From Antedon mediterranea (lineage: Eukaryota > Echinodermata > Crinoidea > Comatulida > Antedonidae): a stretch of 64,000 nt of DNA. Below are positions 34,821 through 44,800 of this stretch, in pieces; positions within the stretch are counted from its first letter, which is position 1, and the number at the start of each line of letters is the position of its first letter. The stretch covers positions 17,900,288-17,964,287 of the forward strand of contig NC_092676.1 of assembly GCF_964355755.1 (NCBI RefSeq), in the 5' to 3' direction. The notes below the pieces were generated by a model that ran no database searches, was not told the DNA's origin, and was given only the letters and a program-made list of their open reading frames with translations. Both the position numbers and the translations under genes were made by a program.

Positions 34821-36896
34821 ATGGCTGAAAGAAGAGCTAAATACGAAGTTACGCAGATGTTACGCTATTTATCAGACGATATACCAGTTAGTCCGCGAAC
34901 TTCTCCTCGATCTCCAGACCTATCGCGCTCCGATGAAGTACTTCGAGAAAAATACAACGAACTAAACAATCTTATGTTATCTCATATTGCCCAAAGAAAG
35001 ACTCTAGGGCATCTGTATTCATCATATGATTTAGACTTCAAGAAAGTTAGTCCTGAAAATAGGAAAACAAAACTCAATAAAAAAGAAATTCGAACGTTGA
35101 AAGGACGTGCAAAACGGTTAACTGAATTTAATGATTATGATAGCAAAGTTAGCTTGAAAGTATGGGAGATACCGAGCGATTCCGAACCCGATGATAGAGA
35201 TTTAGGTGAAACTAGTGAATTATGTGATGACGTCAGTGAACACACGTATAATTCGACAATAAATTCAAGTGTAACAATCCACGAAGTAAACTCCGAAGGT
35301 GAAGAAATCAATTCCGACTATGAAAAAAACTCATATCCAAAATCAAAACAGGTTTCTTTTGTGGAAAACAAAAATCTGAAAGATGACCCAATTCCAAACT
35401 TCGATCCTAACTCATTAGAAACTCTTATTTTAAAGGACATTTTACGTCATCAAAGATCAAAACCAAAGCATACTGATTCGGGAATTTCACTCAAGACAAA
35501 AACAGGGAAAAATCAATGCAGATCCAATCATAGAAAAGGTTCCCCACGCAAAAAGAAGTCTAAGACAGATCCGCCGGAAAAATCTCCTAGGATAAAAACA
35601 AAAAGTGCCCTAGATAATCATTTTCTTTCCTCTTCTAATGCAGACGTCAAACGATGGGTTAGAGAAAAGAACAAATTAGCCCGAAAGAAATTAAAAGAAG
35701 AAAGGAAAAAAGAGCGAGAAGAAATGGAAAAAGAACACAATGCTGATACTGAAAGGACAGCAAAAATGATTGAGTCGGAGGAAAAGGTTAAAACGTGGGT
35801 TAAGGAAAAACACAAGCAAGTATTATTGCAAAGAAAACTAAAACAGCGTGTCGAGGAGATTCAACGACACAGCACAGCTGAAACGTCAGAAGAATCAGTA
35901 CCACGTAACAGTCAAATTAAGGAACAATTTGAATTGAGAAAAACAGCTATCAAACGACGTCAACGCCGTATTAGAAACCGAAAAGAAGAAGAAACAAATA
36001 GTGATAAGGCAGGAGGAAATGAAAAAGCGTTTCCTAAGCCAGCATCCGCACGATTGATTCATGACGAAAAACTTCAAGCGAAAGCAGCAAAGAAGAAATA
36101 CGGTGTTTCTGTTAGAGGGACATTAGATAGGGCTGCAAAACAGATGCAGAAAGAAGAACAAATGAATCAAGATACAAACGATTTGAATAATAACGTAAAA
36201 AAACCAATTGGAAGAACATCTCAGATAAAAAACATTGATAAGAAAATGAAACCGAAAGAGAAAAATAATAACAGTTGCTCTACACCAGACAATAATAAAA
36301 GTACTGATGATGTTGATCATATCCATCACGTTCGGAAAACTAATAGAATGACATACAATGCTTGGATAAATATTAAACTAGAAGGTGATAAGAAGAAAAA
36401 GCAGAAAGAATTAACAAAGAAAGTCGATCTTGATTTAGAAAGACTTCTTCCCACTCTTTCACAAGAACGTATCCGAAGAGCAACTGATTCAAAGAAGTCT
36501 ACGATGGCTCCTGAAAGAGATTTTAGAAACAAAACTAATTCTTCTTCTCGGAATCATCGCAATGAACCGGAAAACGTGTTTTCACAAAGGCCAAAATCCA
36601 CCATGACAACTTCTAAAGACAATCCTGATTATTTACCTAAACGACCTGCTAGTGCGAAAACTAATAAGTCCGTTCTGTCGCATAACTCTTTAAAAAATGA
36701 GTTAAACGAAGTCCTGGAGGGTGAAAGACCTGAACCGCAAGGCTGTGAACTTCCCGATAATAGTCCTTGTCATGACCGGACGAAAGCAACGCGACAATTA
36801 TTATTAACTGATGATCGTAAAATTTCAACACATCCTCCTTCGACTGACCTGGACATTTTAAACACTGAAAGTGTATTCATAACTGCTTCAAATTGA
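34821..36896 (+). CDS. Basic coiled-coil protein, 691 aa, W-x-x-K repeats (possibly CCDC181/MAP9-like)
   Basis: One uninterrupted exon from ATG at 34,821 to TGA; a splice acceptor (TATTATTTTAG) just upstream suggests a spliced 5' UTR. The protein is very Lys/Arg/Glu-rich. Residues 1-100 include a helical region (LREKYNELNNLMLSHIAQRK), 100-200 are acidic, and 270-350 form a strong coiled coil. Three similar motifs stand out: VKRWVREKNKLARKK (W279), VKTWVKEKHKQVLLQRK (W326) and YNAWINIKLEGDKKKK (W515). This W-[VLI]-x-x-K plus basic helix pattern recalls CCDC181, CCDC34 and MAP9, which are ciliary or microtubule-associated, but overall identity is too low for me to name an ortholog. Short RPASA-like motifs occur near residues 406, 590 and 608. 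The likely role at microtubules or cilia is inference. Confidence 0.85.
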   Translation: MAERRAKYEVTQMLRYLSDDIPVSPRTSPRSPDLSRSDEVLREKYNELNNLMLSHIAQRKTLGHLYSSYDLDFKKVSPENRKTKLNKKEIRTLKGRAKRLTEFNDYDSKVSLKVWEIPSDSEPDDRDLGETSELCDDVSEHTYNSTINSSVTIHEVNSEGEEINSDYEKNSYPKSKQVSFVENKNLKDDPIPNFDPNSLETLILKDILRHQRSKPKHTDSGISLKTKTGKNQCRSNHRKGSPRKKKSKTDPPEKSPRIKTKSALDNHFLSSSNADVKRWVREKNKLARKKLKEERKKEREEMEKEHNADTERTAKMIESEEKVKTWVKEKHKQVLLQRKLKQRVEEIQRHSTAETSEESVPRNSQIKEQFELRKTAIKRRQRRIRNRKEEETNSDKAGGNEKAFPKPASARLIHDEKLQAKAAKKKYGVSVRGTLDRAAKQMQKEEQMNQDTNDLNNNVKKPIGRTSQIKNIDKKMKPKEKNNNSCSTPDNNKSTDDVDHIHHVRKTNRMTYNAWINIKLEGDKKKKQKELTKKVDLDLERLLPTLSQERIRRATDSKKSTMAPERDFRNKTNSSSRNHRNEPENVFSQRPKSTMTTSKDNPDYLPKRPASAKTNKSVLSHNSLKNELNEVLEGERPEPQGCELPDNSPCHDRTKATRQLLLTDDRKISTHPPSTDLDILNTESVFITASN

Positions 36897-37493
36897 TACC
36901 ACCACCGGCCAATTTTACCATCAATCTATAAAACAAAAGCAAAGGTAAAATCAACAATCAACTAAACACTAGGCCCTACGATGTTGCTAAAAGGGTAACG
37001 GCGAGGATTGCTCGTACGTGCTTATTTGTTAATTACTTGGCACTAATAACTGGAACTTTTCAAGATGAGCACGTCAGAGGTTAATCGTCAGTCAAACCAC
37101 GCACGTGCGTACAAACTCTGATAAATGTACAATCCACACGGGTTTATCTTTTATACGCGATACCTCTTTGTGTTTACCGACTAATGGTTGGTCCTTTAGG
37201 TCTTGTAGTTGGTGATCTTATAATTTTAGAGAGTTTAGTTTAGAGAGTCAGAGTTACATTTGTAAGAAAGTTGGGATTACATTTTAGATAAAAAGTGTTA
37301 ATTCAAGGTCACTTTGTGTAATGATCGCTTATTTAGTGGTTGTAAATATTAAAGTAAAGAAAAAAAATTTATTATAAATTTAAAGTGTATATTTTAAATA
37401 AAATTCAATATGCTACATAAAGATCAATGTTAATTAATTTGTTATACGAAACTGTAAATAGAAGAGATATAGATAAATGTGTACTACCTGTAC

Positions 37494-37803
37494 AGGTCAA
37501 AGGTCAATAAGAAGAGTTCTTATTAGACTGAATAGAAACATATACCTTCAGATTAATTTGAGCCCTATTTAAAGTTTGTCCAACTATTAGTTACGGTGTT
37601 ATATGATATGTAGGTCAAAGGTCAAAAATGCCAAAAATCATACTTCCGGCCATTTTTGGACAAACTTTTCCATTAGAACGAATATTAATATGCATCTCCC
37701 AAATAATTTGACACTAAAATTATTTCATTTAAAATAAGCGTTGCAAAGATATGACCATTTTGTTTTCAATGGGTCAAAACATTCAAATTGAGGTCAGAGG
37801 TCA
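37494..37803 (+). promoter_or_regulatory. Three DR1 nuclear-receptor elements
   Basis: AGGTCAAAGGTCA occurs at 37,494-37,506 and 37,612-37,624, and AGGTCAGAGGTCA at 37,791-37,803. A direct repeat of AGGTCA with one spacer base is the binding site of RXR heterodimers (PPAR-type) and HNF4. They lie 1.06-1.37 kb upstream of the ACOT9 start codon. They could instead belong to a dispersed repeat or lie in the 3' UTR of the upstream gene. Confidence 0.5.
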
Positions 37804-38562
37804 AAGATGAATTTTAGAAATTTGACAACATGGGTTTTTATAACCAGCATGATTCAATTATTCATAAAACACAATGTTTACACTTTCCCCATGATCTGCA
37901 CACGAAGGCACTTTTTTTGACATAGGGATCTGGACTAAAAAGAGAACAATAGATTATATAATTTTCTGTTCGTTCGTTATTTATTGATTATATATATTAC
38001 ATCATAATAGCATAAATAAATGTACTCTCTATGGTCATGAATTAACTCGAGCATATTTTTTAGTATTACGAGTTTTTGTAATGAACACCTGTGTTTCAGC
38101 AGCCTATTGATAACGCGCTTTGAATAATTTTGATTGCCGCTCTGAGCGAAGAGACAATCGCCGCCGTCCACGGACGTCACGATTCCACGGGTCCAATCGG
38201 GTCATAAAGAGAGACGATCAGGTTTTAAAAAAAAGGAAAGTTTCAAACTCGACGCACAGAGTAGAGCAGGAGAAGGGCATGGTCACGCCGAAAGTGTTGA
38301 ATTTACACCATTATATATTAATATGTCAAAAGTCATTATATAAATGACCTGAAACATTTATATCATGGAGTAAAGATGATTTATATAGGCCTAGGCCCTG
38401 GCTACTTCCTGCTGTAACCTCAACACCAGTGATAGTATTTCCGATCGTTTGAGGCCTAAATAGGTCAATTATAGTAGTAGGCCTAATGATTTTCTAATTA
38501 TTTATAAATAAGGACCTTCGACAATTATGCTTCTGGGTAGGCCTAACCTTGATAACAATTGT

Positions 38563-38742
38563 ACTTCCGGCGTATATGATACTTCCGGTTACAAGTAATT
38601 ATTTATAAATAATGACCTTAAACAATTATATTATACCCCCATCCATGCTTCAATACTTCACGTTTTTTTTTATTAATATAAAATAATTAAATAATGACTT
38701 TCAACAATTACTACTTCCGGTGAACTTCAATACTACTTCCGG
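38563..38742 (-). promoter_or_regulatory. Cluster of four ETS/GABP-type sites upstream of ACOT9
   Basis: ACTTCCGG (complement CCGGAAGT) occurs at 38,563, 38,581, 38,713 and 38,735, the nearest about 120 bp before the ACOT9 ATG. CCGGAAGT is the ETS core bound by GABP (NRF-2), a known activator of nuclear genes for mitochondrial proteins, which fits ACOT9. Two of the sites may have arisen by local duplication. Confidence 0.55.
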
Positions 38743-38863
38743 CGTTTTTTCCGGTGACTGGGCAGCGCATCCACAGCAAGAGAATTCCCCATATTATTTT
38801 CGTCGTCAAGAGGGGGGTGCGGGATCGGAGGAGGGGATAGGCTAATTAACAATCTCTTCAAAG

Positions 38864-41800
38864 ATGTCTTTTTTCCTGAAAAGGTAATTCCATAAGCCTA
38901 TCCTCCTAGGCTTAGGCCTAGTTAGCTAGCTAGCTAGGCCTAGTTTAATAATTACATTTATTTTCTAGGCCTAGGCCTCTACTAGGCCTAGCCTAGCCTC
39001 TCCTCCAACTAGCTAGGCTAGTCCTAGGCCCTAGCTAGGCCTAAAAGGCCTAGCTAACTAGTAGAGTAGTAGGTCTAGCTAGGCTAGGCCTAGTACTTAG
39101 GCTAGGCACAGTATAGTAGGTACAGTAGACTTAGCAGTGTGTTAGGTGTGTTGAGTTTCCTCCTTCCTTTTCTTGTGGGAAAACATTTTTATTGTATAAT
39201 AATAGAAAAATAATGCTTTTTAATATTAAGCGTTCATTTTTCTAGGTCTATTGATTGGAGTTAAAACGTCATTCTTTTTAATTAAGCATTATTTTTTTAT
39301 TAATTAAAATAAAACTGTTTATTTACAGTATTTCAACTCTTGTAAGAGGTCAGGAATCTGCAAGACAGGTGATGAAGAATGCAAGATTTTGCTCTACTTT
39401 ACAAAATGTTTCAAGTATTAAAGAATGTATGGATGTTGTATTTATTATTTATAACAACTTTATGTAGTAAAAAACACAAAGCTACTGGAAAGGAAACTGT
39501 AGCATATTTTATGCACAGTGACTGTATGATTTAGGTTTGTGTAACGTTAATTAGGGCTGCTGGCTGCAGAGGAAACCTAAATTATAAAATATATACACAG
39601 CCAATACTAAAGTCATGTATATGAGTTAGAGATCTTTTTGAGTGTATTTTCACCAAGGTTAGTTAATAGAATCTTCATTTTCAAAATTCTTTATTGCATC
39701 ACATAAACACAGAAGGCCTGCTAACTTCACCCACGTAGCAAAAATCTGACATAAAGTTTACTTTTATTAGTTTAGTTTCTAATTTTTTTTTAGTGAGGCA
39801 AAAACTTCATGACTTGGCCGGTGCACAAAAGCAATGGGGGTACGTATAATCTCAAGAGACGTAGGATTCAATAGCAATAAAGGGCATCCTCAAGAAATAA
39901 CATTTTGTCAGACGGTTATTGCTCATGCATAAATAACACGCGCCATTTCTTACTGGATGTCTGTACTGTATATACCGATTCCCAGCATGATGGTCCTATG
40001 TGAATAGATATTATTTATATGCCAGCATACCTGTGACAAAAGGGCTTTTGTGTGCTGCCGACCTCTCCACCAAAATAAATCCAATTATAAATAAGATAGA
40101 GATATCTATTTAATAAACAATATTCTTCAACATTTTCAGTGATTTATATGATGGCATTTGTGTCCCACACTGAAATAAGATTATTGAAATTTTTTTAGCA
40201 CGGAAAGTGATCGTTCCGGATTATTCAACCAGTTACCGAAAGATCAATCTAGTCTTGATGTGAAGAGGATGAAAGACAGTTACCAGGAGTCATGTATTCC
40301 GCTTGCGAGTAATTCGCCTCTACGTGAAAAGTATGTCAACTTCAGCAATACTATACGCATTGGACGTATTTTAGAAGACCTTGACACTTTTGCAGGTAGC
40401 TATTGTTTTACTCATGAAATTAATGTAATTCAATAAATCAATTTTTATTTCTACATTTTTCCAAGTTGGCAAATAAATAAAGATAGTATGGTGGAAAGGC
40501 AAGAAGTACCATAAGTAGGTGACTTTTCTTCATACTTTTTGTATTGTAAACACTAATGCAAAAACCTATTCAATGGAGAGTGATTCATTATTGCAGTGTA
40601 TATCATGTATCTCAGAATTGTCTTTGTTGTCATGACAATATTTCCAGATGTTCTAATTTACGGGATATATCTCAAGCGATATTCTGTCAGCCCCTTAAGG
40701 TGAAATTTCTTCAAATTGTTTTGTGTAGTTAAAAAACATCTTGACCATTTTGGTTTTGCTGCTAGGGCCGTTTGAGTTAACCAAATGTGTAAAATGCGTT
40801 GGCCATAGGAAGCACCTGACATACCTATAGTTTACTGTAGATGCTGATGGCCTCTTTGTTTGGCCATATTTTCTTCCTATTATTTGGCCATATTTTCTTC
40901 CTATTATTTGGCCATATTTTCTTCCTATTATTTGGCCATATTTTCTTCCTATTATTTGGCCATATTTTCTTCCTATTATTTGGCCATATTTTCTTCCTAT
41001 TATTTGGCCGTATTTTCTTCCTACTGTTTGGCCATATTTCCTGTCTCTCTTTTTCCAAGTTGGGGCCGCTGTATTTTCATTACATTTATATACAAGAAAG
41101 ATGTACTGTACGTGTACATTTTTTAAAGCTTGTGGAAGAAATGTTATAAGATGGAAGTGTACATTTTTTTTTATGTGCAGTGTGGATAAGTTACCAACAC
41201 AACAAGAGAACTGGAGAGAAACAATCACCTTTGGTCATAGTCACTGCATTGGTAGACCGTATAGGTAAGTTGATTTATTCAGCACAAACAGTGGCTTAAC
41301 GCAGGGGGCAAAGGCCTAAGGAGTCCTCCAAATTGCTCATGCTCTGTGGCCCCTGGGCTTAGCTGTCATGGTACTGAGCACAAATTCAACAGTAACAAAT
41401 GTATTTTATGTCATGATTCTGGATCTTGCACATTCCTTTTAGCAAAAAAACTAAATTATTGATTTTAACAAAGAATTTGTTACATAATAAATTGTTTGTA
41501 GGCAAGCAAGTACTAGTCTGTATGTGAAGCTGTGGGAACTAGATTAGATTGTTATTGTCTGCTGCCTGCATGCAAAATATTCAATAAAAAAAAAATAGAC
41601 AATAAATCTGTTAATATTTTCATTCCTTACTGTAAAATTGTAGGTCTAATTTGATCTAGACATTGTAGTTAGGTTGCCATATACTTATGCCCTACAGTAT
41701 GCTGACATTGAGTTGATGTAGCGTGCTGAACAACCTATTTATTGTTTAAAAGCAAGGTGTATCCATTTTATACCGCCATGGCTTAATTTATAGAAAAATC

Positions 41801-44800
41801 AATCTACAGAAAACTGAATTTTTAAATAAGCTTAAGTTTGCAATTTGTTTTGAACAGATCTTGATGAATCTGAAATGTCACCTGATCATGATGTCAAGAT
41901 GACTGGTAATATCACCTGGACAGGTAAAACATCAATGCAGGTGTCTATGAATCTCATGCAGGTATTTTAACAAATCACTGTATATCATATATTGAGTGAC
42001 AGAAAAAGATGTCTGCTCTGGTCAGCTCCAGATCATGTTCGCTTCAGATTGCGCATACAGCAATAACGACTTTTCGTTTCCACAGAACGCCACATGCATA
42101 TCGAGTAAAAAAACAGCCTAGGTGTAAAAACGAAACATTGAGATGTGATTTTAGTTGCCGGAGCTGGACCAGAGCAGGTGTGAAAGATGCTTAATACCCC
42201 ACCATCTACTTTCTGCAGAATAATTTTTTTAATGAAAATTACACCGAATCTGTATACATACAGTACATAATCGAATGTAGAATTTTAGTAATTTCACTTC
42301 AAAACCTTTTTTTTTTATACTGGCGGTATTTTTTATTTTATGCAGCCTTAGGCTACAGCTATCCAGATTAATTCTCAAAATTAATTTGCCATATCATGAA
42401 ATTTCTAGATATAGATTCTACAACGTTTGATCCATTGAGGGTCCATAAATATAATAAGAAAAATGCAGAGAAACAAAAAATGTATATTTTATTTTGAAGA
42501 TGATGACAAACACTTAAAATAATAGCTTTAACTTTTAAATGCCAAACAATAAATTACAAGCATAAAAATATTTGTGTTACTGCGATTATTTCTTAGAAGT
42601 TGGGACCCCTTCAACCTTTTATTGAGTCACTACAGTATAATGATGATAATTGGTCATTCTGTTTAGATGCAAAATGGTGAAATGCGAAATAAATTAAATG
42701 CAGTATTTCTAATGGTTGCAAGGGATCCTGCAAATAAAGGGTATACATTTGCTTTTTGATTTGTGTAAAATTCTCCTTAACTGTAAAATTCAATAAAAAA
42801 TAATATTTAAACCACCAATATTTAAATGTATGCAGTACTGTGTACTCTAAAATGGCGTTTTTAATCTCTGTATTTATATTTTCGGAATCCAGGAAAGAAA
42901 ACAAAGAAAATAGATATTTTAATTAAGTAACATTATTAACAAAATGCAAATAGAAATATGTTGCAAAGAAAGTGAAAGCAAATCAAATGGTTCTTCCATA
43001 GATCAGCATTTGTTAATCCGTTGAAGGCTGTAACTCCTGAAGAGGAATTGATTTTAAAAGAAGCTGAGACTGTCACTCAGAAAAGGAAACAACAGTCTCA
43101 ACATTCACTTTTAAAAGTTGCTCCAAGTTCTGAAGAAACTGACCTTGTACATCAATTATTTATTAACACTCTAAGTAAACAGTAAGTTAAGTTTCTTCAA
43201 AGTCTTAATTAAGGAGAAAACCCTCATACATCAGTTCTTTATGAACTTCCTAAGTAAGTACCACCCTCATAGATCAGTTTATCAAGTCTCTTAGTGAACA
43301 GCAAGTTAAGTTGCTCCAAAGTCTGAGGAGACCAACCTCATAGATCAGTTTACCAAATATCTTAGGAAACAACAAGTTAGTTGCTCCAAGTTCTGAGGAA
43401 ACATACCCTCATACAATCAGTTATTTATCAAATCTCTAAGTAAACAGTAAGTTAAGTTGCTTCAAAGTCTGAGGATACAAACCTTATAGATAAGTTACCA
43501 ACTCTTTTAGTGAACAGTAAGTTAAGTTCCAAAATATGAGGAGACCAATTTCCTAGATCAATTTACCAACTCTCTTAGTAAACAGTAAGTTAAGTTACTC
43601 CAAAGTTTGAGGAGACCAACTTCGTAGATCAGTTTATCAACTCTCTTAGTGAACAACAAGATAAGTTGTTCCAAAATATGTGGAGACCAACCTCGTAGAT
43701 CAGTTTACTCTCTTAGCGAACAGTAAGTTAAGTTGCTCCAAAGTATGAGGAGACCAACCACATGGATCAGTTTACCAACTCCCTTTCCCTTAGTGAACAC
43801 TAAGTTAAGTTGCTCCAAAATGTGAGGAGACCAACTTCATAGATCAGTTTACCAACTCTCTTAGTGAATAACAAGTTATGTTGCTCCAAAATGTGTGGAG
43901 ACCAAATTTGTAGATCAGTTTACCAAATGTCTTAGTGAACACAAGTTAAGTTGTTCCAAAATGTGAGAAGACCAACTTCATACAGTAGATCAGTTTACCA
44001 ACTCTCTTAGTAAACAGCAAGTTAATTTGCTCCAAAATTTGAGAAGACTAACTTCATAGATAAGTTTATCAACTCTCTTAGTGAACAACAAGTTAAGTTG
44101 TTCCAACGTGTGAGGAGACTAACTACCTACAGATTTTATTTACCAAATGTCTTAGGAAACCGCAAGTTAGTTGCTCTAAGTTTGTTAAATCTGTTATTTA
44201 CCAACTCTTTTAATAAGTAAGTTAAGTTGCTCCAAATCAACTAAAAGTCAATTGAAGCATATCTTGCATTTTACTTTGATATGGTATGATGTCATGGTCT
44301 GTTGGTATAGTTGTAGTATAGTAAGTCAATTATCATTGTTTAATAGGTATAGATTGTTTCCCCAGCCAATCAAATGTTGTTTATGATACATAGATTATCA
44401 TAAAGGTAAAATGTAAAATTCAATCTCTGTTTACTTAGATTGCAATCAAGATTATTTGAATTTGAATTTGGTAATTCATTAATGATTTTCCCAGCCAATC
44501 AAAAGTTACATAAATTACCATAACATTTAAATGTTTTTTTTTTCAGAACTGTATCATTTTCAATTAGGGTGAAACCGGAAAACACAGTTTGGATGGAAGA
44601 TGCAAAACTAAAGAATGTTATTATATGTTTTCCTGAGGTATGTCATGTGCTATCAAAAACTAAAAATAAATAACTTGTATTCAACACCTGTCAATGACCA
44701 ACGGACATTATATAATATACATATATATATATATAATATAATACAACATTTATATAGCGCTATTTCATGAAGATCAGAGCGCTGTGGACTTAGATGTTAC

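Larger units (their letters stand above)
36897..38863. other. Intergenic region: 3' end of the 691-aa gene and ACOT9 promoter
   Basis: An AATAAA near 37,398 could end the upstream transcript. Three DR1 motifs (37,494, 37,612 and 37,791) and ACTTCCGG sites (38,563-38,742, plus one at 37,642) lie toward ACOT9. A local repeat with TAATTATTTATAAATAA, GACCTT and CAATTA elements occurs in about three degenerate copies between 38,490 and 38,720. No other gene is seen. Confidence 0.55.

Noticed and set aside
40695-41228. 177-aa minus-strand frame with a repeated GRKYGQII motif and plus-strand LFGHIFFL repeats
   Set aside because: The unit is exactly 24 bp, so all frames are open. It lies within ACOT9 intron 4 and part of it overlaps exon 5 in antisense.
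42009-42194. 61-aa frame in ACOT9 intron 6
   Set aside because: It coincides with the small MITE defined by CTGCTCTGGTCAGCTCC ends and is not needed in the gene model.
41962-43001. Apparent loss of the conserved ACOT9 exon with the ATFVMVARD-type motif
   Set aside because: Phase showed that a 3n+2 exon was needed here. On re-reading I found it at 42,667-42,740 (NAVFLMVARDPANKG), so the gene is intact.
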